From Microplitis mediator (lineage: Eukaryota; Arthropoda; Insecta; Hymenoptera; Braconidae), in assembly GCF_029852145.1 (NCBI RefSeq), contig NC_079972.1, positions 6,645,795-6,709,794 of the forward strand: 64,000 nucleotides of DNA, read 5' to 3'. Under the pieces are notes generated by a model, which was given only the letters and a program-made list of their open reading frames with translations, had not been told where the DNA came from and did not search any database. Shown here one piece after another: positions 22,671 through 35,693 of this stretch. Numbering within the stretch: position 1 is the first letter of the stretch; every line of letters starts with the position of its first letter. Both the position numbers and the translations under genes were made by a program.

Positions 22671-23974
22671 ACACGGAAAAAAGCGCAGCTCAAAATTAGC
22701 TAATAATTATAGTCGTCAAATAAAAATTACTTTCCTAAGAGAAATTTCCAATCCCAAACCAAAAATTACTATTATCAATAGAAAATTACATTTTTTTTGT
22801 TGATTCTTACAATCAGTATTGTAAATTTTACGATTTGTAAAAGTTATAATACAGATTAGCAAAAATTGGATAAAGAATGGTAATAATCCATAATTATTTC
22901 ACAACGATCGTTCTGGAAATAACAATATTCAAGAATCTCTTTGATAATATTACAATTCTGTGTTAAAAACATTTGTAAGAGTATAAATTGAATATTACAA
23001 TTCATTTAGAATAAATTACTATAAAACTTATATTTCCTTTTTGTCTATTCTATAAAATTCAGTAGATAAAATAAAAAATATTAGTATAGAATATATAGAT
23101 AGTAATTTTTATTTGGAAACAACAGAAAAGTCACTCATGACTCAAGTTATGGTTACATGAATTTCGCAAAAATTATTCATTTATATCCCGATTATTACGA
23201 TTTGTAAGATTATTAATTTTATTTTATAACATTTTAAAACTATTACTGAAAACATTGTAAAAAGAACTTAGGTATTCTAAAAATTATAATATCAAATAAA
23301 TTTTGTTGAGGTATTGCAGTTTTTAAAACATCGATAACGTGAATTGCTACTTAGCGAGTAAAAATTACTATTTGCCATTGTAACTTTTAATACGAGAAAT
23401 ATAATGTCGACTGCATTGTATTTTATTTATATTTGGCATATACTCCAAGATATCGGAAGGGTACCTGTAGCCGAGTGGTTAGCATGCTTGCACTTTAACT
23501 GGAATATTCGCAAGGCGTAGGTTCGAATCCCACAGTGGTAAAAATAAAAAAAAAAGATGGTGGATTTTAAATTGGTATTGAGATATACACATAAATATAT
23601 ATACAGATAAATTCCGACAATATGTATATTATATATATATATATATGTTGGAAAAAAATTTTATTATTACACACAAAGAGACAATTTTTACAATCTGGAT
23701 TAGTAAAAATTCAATAGCAGTCTCAGTGAAAGTTATTCTAAGATAGATTTTTTACTAAATCAAATAGTAAATTTTATTGAATGTTTTTGTTTTGTACTCT
23801 AAAACTCAAAGTAATTTTACTTATAATTTAGTAATTCATAGGATTAAGCGATTATAATTTTTACTCATTTAAAAGGAAAATTTCCACATTATTAGACCGT
23901 TTCAAGTTTGCCTCAGTGAAATAGTAATTTTTATTTGAACAATATCGAATATTACCAGATTTTTTTCTCCGTGT
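22671..23974. mobile_element. element K with ACACGGAAAAAA ends and AAAATTAC arrays
   Basis: The termini are ACACGGAAAAAA and TTTTTTCTCCGTGT. The interior repeats AAAATTACTATT and GTAATTTT in both orientations on either side of a central tRNA-like module at 23461. The flanks (ATACGT and ATACAT) do not give a clean duplication. Confidence 0.65.
23461..23540 (+). repeat. tRNA-like module in element K
   Basis: Box A TAGCCGAGTGGTTAGC and box B GGTTCGAATCCC are both very close to consensus. The central stem CTTGC...GCAAG encloses 18 nt, too long for a normal anticodon loop, so this looks like a SINE-type promoter. Confidence 0.7.
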
Positions 23975-26465
23975 ATACATTCATAACCGCATGAAAAAGT
24001 TCCGAGTATTGTTTTTGGTGGCGCTGTCATCTGGCATTGATACTTTGCACACTGATAATTTAATAGTATTAGTTTTTTCGTACATGCATTATATATATAT
24101 GTAAAGAAATGAAGAAGCTACTAATGAAAACAAATTAAAAAAAAATAGTATATAAAATTATTGCATTTTTCATCATTATTATAAATGGGGTAGAGTTGTT
24201 AATTATTCATTCGAAAACATGACATGAAAACGGAAAGATATAAGTTTTGTGCAACAACATTGGCTGGGTATACCTTGCCACGTCCAGAGAGTCATTAATC
24301 TCTGGCAGCTTTCTCACTCGCTTCTCTTGTTTCCTCGGATTTGTATACACACATTGTATATATAGATACAAATTTATACATTTGAAACAACCTTAAGTCA
24401 GTATACGGAATCCAACATTCATTTGTTGATACTTTATATGTGTTCAAGTTATTCGGCACGTGAATGTGTAACACAGCAACATTCAAATCTGTAGCTAAAC
24501 TTTAGGCTTAGATAAAAGCTTTTAATGACTTTCATTTCTCAACCAAGATTCATTGCAACATCTATTAATTAAATTTAAAAATACTAACAAAGAAACCTAA
24601 ATTATACATGTAGTTTTATAGTATTAATTTTTCTACTATTGCTATATTTACGGAATATTATAAGTATTTATTGCAATCAATTTAATTGTAATATTATTTT
24701 ATATTTCAAAACTGACAATTTGTGTTAATGATTGTAGTAAAAGCCAAGGAAGGTTAGCTATTTTTCAAGCTGCATTTGTACACGACAACTAACAGTTATA
24801 TTTTGTAATATCGATAACATGATGGATATTTTACACAGTTTGCAGCGCCATGGCGATGCAATCAAAAACGGCTTTTGTAAATCTATAGTGTGTTTATAAA
24901 TTGAATTCTAAAAGTATAGAAAAAAAAAAACTAATAAAAAATAACAAAAACCATTTGTTTTTATATGTCGCGTATGCGACTGTATTGATCTAGTATCGAT
25001 TCTACTGCAATTTCGCAAATATCGTAAAGAATAATATAAATTTTATAAAACTTTTGAAACTTTAAATATTTTATAAAACATTTTGTTATAAAAAATTAAA
25101 GTGAGAAAAATATTTATCTACAAAAATAAGTTCACGTTGATATTTATATCCACGAATAAGCTTGATGTATGTAGAGAGTATTTATTCAAATGGTATCCAA
25201 GTTGGTTAACTTTAAACTACTTTACTACTTGAATTTGAAATATAATGTATTTTTTGTGGATAGTTCCCATCGTTTTTTCGGCTTACTTTTATTTTGTTAA
25301 AATCACTGGCTGAATATCGAGTTCAACAAGAAAATTTTAACTTGTGCTTTGAAATGATTTGAATGTAATGTCCGTTATAACTCTGCTGGCTATATAATAA
25401 TACATCACATATATATTTCTCGACGAGTGTATGAAGTATGTAGATTTTATATACATATATAACACAACGATATGTAATACATCATTCTTTAATGACAGCT
25501 AGAAATTTCGTTGTTTAATTATTTGAATAAAATGGAGAAGAAAAATAATTAATGAAAAAATATTTATTTAGAAGTAGAAATTAATACTAGAGTCTGATTT
25601 ATTGAACGAAAAATTCGATGTCGTGGATTACATTTATAGGTTTTTTTTAGCTAAAGGTCTACTAAAATTTATAACATCATAAAACTATTGCAGGGCTATC
25701 AGTTATGGTCTTCTTTAGAAAATATTAGCATATTGAAGTTTTATAAAAAATAAATGATGCAATGTATGCAAATATTAGGGAATCAAAATAACAATTTGAA
25801 TAATTTTGTAAATTAAAAAAATTATTTTACTGAAATGATTTTGATAATAAAAAATATATACTGAACTTATCTTAAAAGCCCAATGAATTTTATAATATGA
25901 GTTGAATGTGAAGATATTCAGTAGTTTTTGTTATTAATGCAAACACTGAAAATGTCTCCTCATAATTGACAATATAGATACAAACATCTATAGTTGGTTT
26001 ATTTTATTTATCACGAAATAGTAAACAGTGAAAAAATTAGTCGGTCAATTAAAGAATTAAAAAAAAAATCCAAAAACAAATATTGGATGAACGACATTTT
26101 GAATGGTCGTTTTGGAAAAAAAAGGTGTGAGTTTGGCTTTCCATTTCTCTGTTAGTTCGCAGGTCACGTTAAGAGAATACTGAATGTAGTCCCGCAGATC
26201 AATACTTGATAGATAAGTCAAATAAGAGGAATATGCGAAAAGCATTCTCAGTATGTTGAATCAATAAGCTAAACTTACCATGCTAGGCATTGATTTCTAT
26301 AGATTAAGTATGTTATTGTGATTAGTGATTATAATATGAAATAATTTAGATTCTTTGATGTCCGATTATAACACTTAGTTATAATTTTATAAAAAATGTA
26401 ATACTTTTTCTGAAACAGTTTAAATATAGTTTTTTTAGAAAACTTTTTTGGAAAAATTTTAAATA
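23975..26465. other. 2.5 kb without a supported feature
   Basis: AT-rich sequence with scattered TATATA runs. The longest frames are about 60 codons and look random. This is the longest stretch in the window without an obvious repeat. Confidence 0.5.
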
Positions 26466-26473
26466 GTATTCTC

Positions 26474-26600
26474 ACGGAAAAAAAAAATAGGTGCTGCAAC
26501 AAGACACATTCTGTGGGAGCAACAGAATTTTTCCTGTGGAATCAACAGGATAAGAAACAATTCTCATGTAACAATTTTTTTTGTCAGGATAATTAAATTT
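26474..26600. repeat. partial ACGGAAAAAA element with CTGT-rich words
   Basis: It starts ACGGAAAAAAAAAATAGG, then repeats GCAACAGAA, CCTGTGGAATCAACAGG and similar words. This is the same architecture as elements I and K, but only one end is seen. Confidence 0.4.
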
Positions 26601-27469
26601 TAAAATTTGAATTTTGTTTTTTTAAATATGGATTTTTTACCAAACTTGGAAATTGGTCTTTCACGAAGAATTAGCTCATGGTTTTAGATAGAATTTCATA
26701 AAACTCTATAATTTCATGAAATTTTATAAAAATATACATGGGTCATTCCACCAAATAAAGTTATTTTTACGGGGCGACCCTCACAGATTTGGTTCAAACT
26801 TTGTGGAGATGTTCTATGTATTAAAAAAAAAATTCTCTGAAAATTTGAGCCTTCAAATTTTTTTTTCCAACTTTTTCATTAATTTTTTTGAAGAAAAAAA
26901 CTTTTTTTAAAAAATGAGCACATGATAGTTATTTCTAGGAAAAATTCTCAGCTTTCCAATAAAAATATCCATTTTTTATTTTAATTTACAGAAGACCTTT
27001 TAAAATTTGATTAAAGAAGAAAAAACGATTTTTATGTCTGTGCGGCGCTTGATACATCTATTTTGATATTTTTTTCTGAAAGCTGAGACTTTTTCCCACA
27101 AAATATGTAACTTTCACGATGTGCATACTTTCGATTGAACAAAATCAATAATTATTTAAATACAAGTCATTGATTTTATAGTTTTATCAAATTCTACTAG
27201 TTCATTGTGTGGCAAGAGATGAAACAAAACGATATCAGACGAGAGTAAAGTAAACTGTGTAACGAAAGCAGAATTTGTTAGAGAAAAAAAAAAAGAAAAG
27301 AAAAAAAAATAATTATTATTTACGCGGAGAAATTTTATACGAAAAAAAAAAAGAGAGACTGTAGTGAGGAAAAGTAAGAGACTCTAGCCGATCGATAATT
27401 CGGCGGGAGGGAGGAAAATAGTTCCGCGCGCGCCGCTAGAGCGCGCATTCTGTTCCTATACGGACACTT
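26601..27469. other. AT-rich spacer with a fold-back relic
   Basis: GGGTCATTCCACC at 26739 resembles the end of fold-back P1 (GGGGCATTCCACGCC), but no partner end was found. A GCGCGCGCCGCTAG segment at 27426 resembles GTGCGCGCCACTAGG at 50666. Confidence 0.35.
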
Positions 27470-28267
27470 ATGGTGGAGGTGTTAAAAGCGAAAACAACAG
27501 ACGTTTTTGTCATCTTTGAAAGAGTGCATCATCTTACAAATAGCCCAACTGACTCAAGCACCGAAATGCTAGTCCAGCGACACTATAATCAAATTCGTAA
27601 ACAACCATTAGATGTTCAGTCATTCTCGCGTATTACTCCCAGAGAAGTAGCAAAAGCTATAAAACAAACTAAATCCTTAAAAGCTCCCGGCAGCGACGGA
27701 ATTCAGAATGTTGTTATTAAAAATATAACCAAAAAAGCTTTGGTACAACTCATGTATATAGTCAATGCTAGTCTCGCCTTGTCTTATTTTCCTCAGTGCT
27801 GGAAAACGGCAAAAATTCTTGCATTTCACAAACCTGGCAAACCTAAAAATTTACCACAGAGTTATCGACCTATTAGCCTTTTACCAGTATTGGGGAAGAT
27901 CACTGAGATAGTCATTAACAAGCGGCTTGTAGAATACCTGGAAAACAACAAAGTTCTATTACCAGAACAGTTTGGATTCCGTAAATCACACAGCACTTGC
28001 CAACAATTAGCTCGACTGACTGATTATATCAGTTTTAACTTTAATAAAGGACGTAGCACGGGCCTACTGTTATTGGATATTGAGAAAGCATTCGATACAG
28101 TATGGCACCGTGGCTTAATCTACAAAATGAAACTTTGTGGTATTCCGGACTACATAACCAAGTTCGTTGATGATTATCTCACCAACAGATCGTTTCTTGT
28201 CAGTATAAATACTAATATAAGCTCAAGCCGGAAAATAGTGGCAGGGGTACCGCAAGGTTCAATCCTG
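27470..28267 (+). pseudogene. Jockey-like non-LTR retrotransposon reverse transcriptase, truncated at both ends
   Basis: The frame encodes the fingers and palm of a LINE reverse transcriptase. Visible in order are VHHLTNSPTDSSTE (linker, about residue 20), KAPGSDGI (about 73), SYRPISLLPVLGKI (about 131), FGFRKSHSTCQQL (about 170), motif A LLLLDIEKAFDTVWH (about 198) and motif B AGVPQGSIL (about 258). These motifs are characteristic of the Jockey clade. Motif C (FADD) and everything after it are missing because element C starts at 28268, immediately after GSIL. The endonuclease half is missing upstream; similarity begins around 27515, so the ATG at 27470 is probably not the original start. The remaining frame has no internal stop, which suggests a fairly recent death. 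Confidence 0.88.
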
Positions 28268-28636
28268 CCCATACGAAAATATTTATAACCGAAAATGTAG
28301 TCAAATATGTATCCATGATTATAACTTGGATATATCCTAGATTATATGACATTTTGCCGCAAGATTATAACCGTGAGATATAATTTAGAATTATAATCAA
28401 GATTACAATAATCATATTCTAATTTCAAAATTGTAATTTAAATTATAATTTTTCAAATATAATTTTAAATTATAATCCAAATTATAAACCATAGATTATA
28501 ACTCTAAATTATAATTTAAATTCTAAATTTTCAAATACAATTTTAAAGTCTAATCGAGGTATAAATATATAATTATATATAACTTTATTAAGTTACATAT
28601 ACAATAACAGCCATGAAAAAAATAAAAAAAAAAAAT

Positions 28637-28715
28637 CTCGCCGAGTCATGGGCTCGAACCCAAACTCTTCTGATTCGAAGTCGGATATATTAACAACTGT
28701 GCTGAATGAACCACT
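28637..28715 (-). repeat. tRNA-like module nested in element C
   Basis: On the minus strand, box A CAGCACAGTTGTTAA and box B GGGTTCGAGCCC are at tRNA spacing. A CTTCGAATCAGAAG stem-loop lies between, like an anticodon arm. It is followed by a T-rich run on the minus strand. Confidence 0.65.
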
Positions 28716-29539
28716 TGAAAGTAGAAGTTAATTGTATTTATTTGGATACAAATCAACTTTAGAAAATTGAAGACATCTATAAATGATTGATTCTATTATT
28801 TGTATTGTATTCAATTATGTTATTGTTTATAGGGTAAAGAGACCAATAGTGGTATACCCACTAATAGCGGGGCAATAATTCCTTCTTTTGGCAAATTAAA
28901 AAAAAAAATGAGAAGTTAAAATCTTTTAAACTTCACTAAAACTTTTTTAATTTTATATCTGAGTTTTTTATAACATAATTAATCGTTGGAACTTCAAAAT
29001 TTTTTAGCTGTCATCCCGCTTTGGGTTTTGTTAGTCTATTTCCAAGAATTAAAAAAAAAGTTTTTCTTTATAACATTTATGAATGCGGTAATGAATCAAA
29101 AAATTTTATAGACTTTGTTTTCTAAATCATTTTGCAGTTTATATGAATAGGCTTACGTTGTTTGGTTGTATCTAAATTATTTCACAAAATATTGTGATTC
29201 AAACACCCGCACAGCTTGATATTCACTCAGAAATTGCGATTCGATAAAATTTTTTAGAACTGAGTTGTATAAAATTTTATATAATTATATAAAATTTTTT
29301 CGAGCGAATGTAAAAATATGTATGATTATATTTAAAATAACAGAATTATGTATATTTATATAAAAATATATGATTATATACAGTTATATAAGACTATATA
29401 TAAATTTAAATAATTATGTATATTTATATATAATTAAAGATAAAAAGTTTAAAATAATGAGATATAATCATGTATAATTATACAAAATTATATAATTATA
29501 TATGATTATATATTATTATATATAATTTTTTCTTCCCGG

Positions 29540-30440
29540 GAACTTCAAAGATATATTTTAGGGTGTAATTTATTATAATTTTGGTTATAACTTCGGATGT
29601 ATCTAAGGATATAACTTAAAAGATATATTTTAGGATATAGTTTACTATAATTTCGGTTAGAATTTGCGGATATATCTGGGAATATAACCCTAAAAATATA
29701 TTTTAAGGTATAATCTATTATAATTCTCGTTATAATTTGCGGATATATGTAAGGATGTAACTCTGACGATACATTTTGGGGTATAATTTATTATAATTCT
29801 CGTTAGAATTTTGGATATATCTAAGGATATAACTCAAAAGATATATTTCGGGATATAGTTTATTATAATTCCAGTTATAATTTGCGGATATATCTGAGAA
29901 TATAACTCTAGAAATATATTTTTGGATATAGCTTATTATAATTTCGGTTATAATTTCGTATATATCTAAGGGTACACCTTTAAAGATATATTTTAGGGTG
30001 TAATTTATTATAATTTTGGTTATAACTTCGGATGCATCTAAGGATATAACTTAAAACATATATTTTAGGATATAGTTGACTATAATTTCGGTTAGAATTT
30101 GCGGATATATATAAGGATGTAACTCTGAAGATACATTTTGGGGTATAATTTATTATAATTCTCGCTAGAATTTTGGATATATCTAAGGATATAACTCAAA
30201 AGATATATTTTGGGATATAGTTTATTATAATTCCAGTTATAATTTGCGGATATATCTGAGAATATAACTTTAGAAATATATTTTTGGATATAGTTTATTA
30301 TAATTTCGGTTATAATTTCGTATATATCTAAGGGTACACCTTTAAAGATATATTTTAGGGTATAATTTATTATAATTCCGGTTATAATTTGCGAATATAT
30401 CAGCGAATGTAACCTTAAAAATATATTTTGGATTATAATG
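29540..30440. repeat. higher-order TTATAATT/GGATATAT repeat
   Basis: Phrases such as GATATATTTTAGGGTGTAAT, TTATTATAATT and GCGGATATATCT recur in a fixed order about eight times, with a longer period of about 450 bp formed by blocks that repeat almost word for word (29567-29990 against 29994-30370). Confidence 0.8.
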
Positions 30441-30639
30441 TATTATAAAGTTGCTTATAAGTTGTGGATATAATTTTGTGGATATATTCCGACAATATAT
30501 TTCAAATTATAATAATTATAACCGATTATATTTTAGGTTATAAATTTTTTCGTATGGGTAACAGCATATTGATGATTACATTTTGCTTTGTCGAAAGTGA
30601 ATATATTCTTTCAATCTTACGTAGCACAATTAAACTTCG

Positions 30640-30885
30640 TTGTCACTGTCGGTTGCATATCCTAGTCGTCGAAGCGTTGGTCTCTCGTACGGAAGGTTCA
30701 AGATTCGAATCCAACTAAAGCGGGTGCGATCATTTATAAGTCTAGCATTTTTCCTCTGAATTGAAAATTTCCAATTCGATTAGGAATTCAATTATTCGCA
30801 TATCTGATAATTACTGCGTCGCCAAAATAATTGAAAAAAGAAATTAAAAAAATTATTTTTTTCCAATTTAGTAAAAATTTCTATA
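30640..30885 (+). repeat. tRNA-like SINE, copy S2
   Basis: The box A region CCTAGTCGTCGAAGCGTTGG and box B AGATTCGAATCC align with copy S1, as does the downstream AATTTCCAATTCGATTAGGA. Both copies are followed by CAATTTAGTAAAA and then by GTCATATATGG-type array words, so the SINE body and the array appear to be one unit. Confidence 0.75.
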
Positions 30886-30913
30886 CATAGTCATATCAAG
30901 TCATATATGGCTT

Positions 30914-33900
30914 AGGATAGAAAAAAAATCCGAAATTTTTAGGTGATTTTCAACATGCTGTAACTAGGTGAAAAATGGTCGTATAATATAATTAAAAAAA
31001 GCAAATTGTAGCCTCAAGTTTCTAGTTTTCAGATATGTACCTCAAAATTTTTTATCATGTACGGTTCCGGAGTAATCATAAGAAATCCAACGAAAAAAAA
31101 ATTTTCTAAATTTTTGCTGGTCTTTCAATACCTCTATGGGCGTCAATAAATTTTTTTGAATAATCCGACCGTATGACTTTTCTAGGAAATTTTATGCCCT
31201 TCAATTTGGCGGCCTGGAAAAGTCTCTCCGACGATTTGGCGCTGAGTTATCATTGATCAAAGCAAAAAAGTCCATTTTAGCTTTGATAATCAATAACTCC
31301 GAATGTATTGGTCGTACAGAGAATAGAAGCAGAGTTTTGAAAACTGGAAATCATTCTCTATGAGGCAAAATTAGTGGCATTTGATAGAAAAATTTTTTTT
31401 AAAGCGATATTGTTTAGTAAAAAACAGGTCAAAATTCACAAATTTAAGGATATTCGGAAATCTTGCTATAACTTTAGATATAACGGATGAACAAAGAATA
31501 TCTTCGTCTTTTTTTCAACCTCAAAGTGTCCTGAAAAAATTCGGAAATTTCAAATCGCTGCTTTCATTTTTTCAATTTGAAAATGTTTTTTTTTACCGAT
31601 AACCTTCATTTCTTCGATCAAAAAGATTGATTGTCGAAAAAAATTGAAAAGAAAAAAACAAATTTTTCTTTCAAAAATTTTTTTTAAAAAAATTTTTTTT
31701 TTGGTGTATCCGCAATGGTTTATCATTGTCAAAAAAAATTCCTCAAATTTTTTTTTACCGCTGTAACTGCATCTGCTTTAAATGTCAACTTAACAAACAT
31801 ACGCTTTGGGTAACGCTAATGCCGGTGGTAAAAAAAATTTGAGGAATTTTTTTTGACAATGATAAACCATTGCGGATACAACAAAGAAAAAATTTGAAAT
31901 AAAAAATTTAAAAAAAAAAATTTTTTCAAAAAAAAAAATTTTTTCAAAATTTGTTTTTTTTTTTAATTTTTTTCGACAATCAATCTTTTTGATCGAGGAA
32001 ATGAAGGTTATCGGTAAAAAAAACATTTTCAAATCGAAAAAATGAACAAAAACCAAGAAACTACCAATTTTGGTGACTTTTGACAAAGTCGATAAATTTG
32101 AAGCTTCGGGGCACTAAGAAAGAAAAATCGCAGCGATTTGAAATTTTCAGGGTTTTTTCAGGACACTTTAAGGTTGAAAAAAAGACGAAGATATCCTTTG
32201 TTCATCCGTTATAGCAAGATTTTCGAATATCCTTAAATTTGTGAATTTTGACCTGTTTTTTACTAAACAATGTAACAGGGTAAAATAGATTCCCATGACT
32301 ATTTATCAATATCAAAAATTTGGATTTGTCCACGGTCGATAACGGGCCCTAATTATAATTCGGTTTAGTAAATTAAGTGATTCGACATGTCACCGGGTGT
32401 CGCTAATCAGTGAGACCCGAACATCCGTCCCTCTCTTTGACTAATTAAGTTAGTAGGGATGAGTTTTCCGGGGGTAAATCAAAGAGACCCGAATCGAAGA
32501 GTTATAAGGGAGTGAAGTGCCAAAAAACGAGAGAGTCAGTCGGACGACCGAAGGCGATAGACACCTAAGTGAAGACAAGAGTTAGTGAACGACAAAAGTG
32601 ATCAGACACATTGTAATACAAGGTTATCTATCATATTACGAACGAAATAATAAAAGTGTGACGAAGCAAAAATACGAGGACGAAAGCCGGACAACGGAAA
32701 CCTGGAAAAGAACACCACTAACACCGGGAGATTGCTAGCAGCCGGAGCAGATCATCACTATAAGTTCCAAGGACTGCTGAAATTAAAATTGGAGGTAAAT
32801 TATAATTAATTCAGGCCTCTGATTAATTTTATTAATCTGGCAAATTAATTATATTATATTACTTAATATCTTTCGGTTGATCTCGCGTAAAGAAACGGAT
32901 AGTTCAGGCTCTCCAGCCGTTCAATCTCGTGTTCTCGAAAGTTCTATCGCGTCTCGTTTGGTCGCCATTAAGTGTTCAAAACTCTGTAATAGTTATTCAA
33001 GGCTCCCTAGCCGGAATAAAACTAAAGTTGTCGCGTAAATAATCCGGTCATTAAAACTATTAATTTATTAATTCATTCCAGGCTCTCCAGCCGTTATAAA
33101 TTAATTTATTAATTGATCTTAAGATTAATACAGGCTGGAATTTATTCCGTCGGCCGCATTAATTCTAAGATTCATTAATTCAATCGATTTACTTTATCAA
33201 CGTCAATAAAATCGGGAACCGTGTGACGCCAATTCACCGGCCGAAAATTCTAGTCAACCCGAAATCAAATTCTAGTCATTACGTGATTACTAAATTAATT
33301 TTAAGTTAATTAAAATATCTAAAAACTAAATAAAAGATACTAGAGTTTGGGTAAATTAAATTGTGAATAATATTGAGAAAACGGATTATTTTGAAAGTGA
33401 AATAAATTTAAAAGTGAAAATTGTCAGTGAAACATTTAGGAATTGAAAGTAATAAATGAATAAGAATTGTGGTAAATTAATCAGAGAAAATAATGAGTGG
33501 AAATTTATAAGTGGCAAAATTTAATTAATTTATAAATTACATTAAACAAGAAATAAATTAATTGATTGGAAATATAGTAAATTATAGTATGAGAAAATTT
33601 TGAGTATTGGAAATTATGAATTGTAAAAATTTAAGTGGGAAAAGTTATTAAGTATTGTTAAAATTAGAGTCAATTAATTTGTAGAGTCAAGTTAGAGTAA
33701 AGAAACTGTGTCTGTGATGTAAGTCCGGTGGACAAGGATTAAGTTAGGTTTAGGATATGTCCGGTGGACACTAGGAAATAAGAATTGCGGGTTAACGTCC
33801 TGTGAACGGTTTTTTAATCAAAGTGTATTAAGGTTAAAGGTTTAACGTCCGGTGGACGGTTTTTTAAAGAGAGAGTGGGAGTGTGGAAAACGTCCGGGAG

Positions 33901-34782
33901 ACGTAGAAAAAATTAGTTTGTCATAAGAATATTAGTTTGTCATAAGAATATTAGTTTGTCATAAGGATATTTAGTTTGTCATAAGTACACGTCCAGGGGA
34001 CGCATTTAGTTTGTCATAAGTAATTAATTGTTATAAAAAGGTTAAATAAATAATAAGCAAGGTGCTTAAGGTTATTAAAATTAAAAGTAAAGTTTAAATA
34101 AATTTATTTCAGCCTGTTCACTATTTCTCTCCTCTCTCACAAAATATAAAATTTACAAACGACCCTGAGCATATATAATAAATTTACATTAACATCCGGT
34201 TCTGGAAGGCCGAGTCCATCTTCCAGTGGCGCCCTAATATTCGACTATAATACTTAGGTGCGACCAGACTTGGCAAGCTAATCACTCTGTCATAACAATA
34301 TCGCTTTAAAAAAAATTTTTCTATGAAATGCCACTAATTTTGCTTTATAGAGAATGTTTTCTAGTTTTCAAAACTCTGCTTCTATTCTCTGTACGACCAA
34401 TACATCCGGAGTTATTGATTATCAAAGCTAAAATGGACTTTTTTGCTTTGATCAATGATTGAAGCCGCAAAATTGGAGGGCATAAAATTTCCTAGAAAAG
34501 TCATACGGTCGGATTATTCAAAAAAATTTATTGACGCCCATAGAGGTATTGAAAGACCAGCAAAAATTTTGAAAATTTTTTTTTCGTTGGATTTCTTATG
34601 ATTACTCCGGAACCGTACATGATAAAAAATTTTGAGGTCTATATCTGAAAACTAGAAACTTGAGGCTACAATTTGCTTTTTTTAATTATATTATACGATC
34701 ATTTTTCACTTAGTTACAGCATGTTGAAAATCACCTAAAAATTTCGGATTTTTTTTCTATCCTTTAATTTTTGTGACCAGTG
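30914..34782. mobile_element. fold-back element P9, split by an LTR-like insert
   Basis: The right end is CACTGGTCACAAAAATTAAA read outward, followed by TA; it matches the end of P2 (CACTNNTC then AAAAATTAAAGG). The left end lacks the last 22 bp or so. The arms pair along their length, and an inner second palindrome (31550-32060) sits near the centre. The arm is interrupted by the unit at 32272-34293. Confidence 0.82.
32272..34293 (+). repeat. 2.0-kb LTR-like insert, copy 1, with hairpin series
   Basis: The insert begins (T)GTAACAGGGTAAAA and ends CTCTGTCAT. AACAAT occurs on both sides, and the other arm of P9 shows the empty site CTAAACAATATCGC. A related copy in opposite orientation is at 36254-37918 (shared GGAAGGCCGAGTCCATCTTC and TCCAGTGGCGCCCT). 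It holds many short hairpins such as CGTCC-GGT-GGACG and GGCT-CTCC-AGCC. No open frame is present. A long solo LTR is the best guess because of the near TG...CA ends and the 4-6-bp duplication. Confidence 0.6.
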
Positions 34783-34807
34783 TATGTATGGTCATACATG
34801 GCCATTA

Positions 34808-35693
34808 GGGTGAGCTAAAAAAACCTATTATTGTATTTTTTTGAGTCTCTTGTATAAATTTGTTGGTTTAAGATGTTATAAGAAGCCTCTCCAAAAATCA
34901 GCTCGATAAAAATTTTTAAGAGGTCGCTCATGAATTTTGAAAATATTAAAAATGATTGAAATTTGGATTTTTTCGTTCTAAATTTCTTTTCTCTCGTGGC
35001 AGCAATAGTTTATATTTGTAAAATCATGACTATGCTGAAAACTTCAGCCCAAAATTTAATAATTCAAACGTCGCTTAAGAATTTTGAATATTAACTGATA
35101 ATAGTAACTAATACTTTGAATTATTTTTTGTATTTTTCTATAATCCAATTATTGTCATTTCACTAAAATAAAACTTTTGCATAACCGAAAATATTCAGGA
35201 CAGTCTTAAACAATAAAATTGGATATTTTAAATTAACAAAAAAACTTGAAAATTGAATTAAAAAATAAAAAAGCATGGAAATAAGTTATAATTTCTATTT
35301 CTCGGGTAATATTTTTACTCATCATGATACAAATTGATGGTGAAAAAATCGAGAAGCTTTATTATTTATATTTAAGGGTCGCTCGAAAACGTCCAGAAGA
35401 AAGCACTCGACATTAAAAATTCTTGAGCGACGTTTAAATATTTAAATTTTCGGCTGAAATTTTCAGCAGTATGATTTTACGAATTTGAACAATAGCGGAT
35501 ACAAAAAAAAATAAATTTAGAACCAAAAAATCTGAATTTCATTCATTTTTTATGTTATCAAAATTCGTTAGCGACTTCTTGAAAATTCTTTATCTAGCTG
35601 ATTTTCGGAGAGGCTTTTTAAAACGTCTTATACTAACAAATTTTCATAAGACTTGAAAAAATAAAATAATCGCGCGGTTTTTTTGGGTCACCC
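34808..35693. mobile_element. fold-back element P7
   Basis: The ends read GGGTGAGCTAAAAAAACC and GGGTGACCCAAAAAAACCGC outward with TA flanks. The arms pair over about 420 bp. It sits in GGCCAT-TA-ATGGTC, the same kind of array word as P6. The fold-back at 63221 is the same family. Confidence 0.85.

Larger units (their letters stand above)
28268..30558. mobile_element. CCC...GGG array element C, inserted in the RT frame
   Basis: The termini are CCCATACGAAAATATTTATA and TATAAATTTTTTCGTATGGG. The left flank ends TG and the right flank starts TA, so no clean 2-bp duplication. The interior is a dense array of TTATAATT and GGATATATCC words; from 29540 to 30440 these form a higher-order repeat of about 120 bp. 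A CCCGGG terminus at about 29534-29539 marks the right end of a second, nested array element that holds a tRNA-like module. Confidence 0.75.

Noticed and set aside
23461..23540. Functional tRNA gene with a long variable arm
   Set aside because: Box A and box B are good, but the central stem encloses 18 nt and no normal anticodon loop can be drawn.
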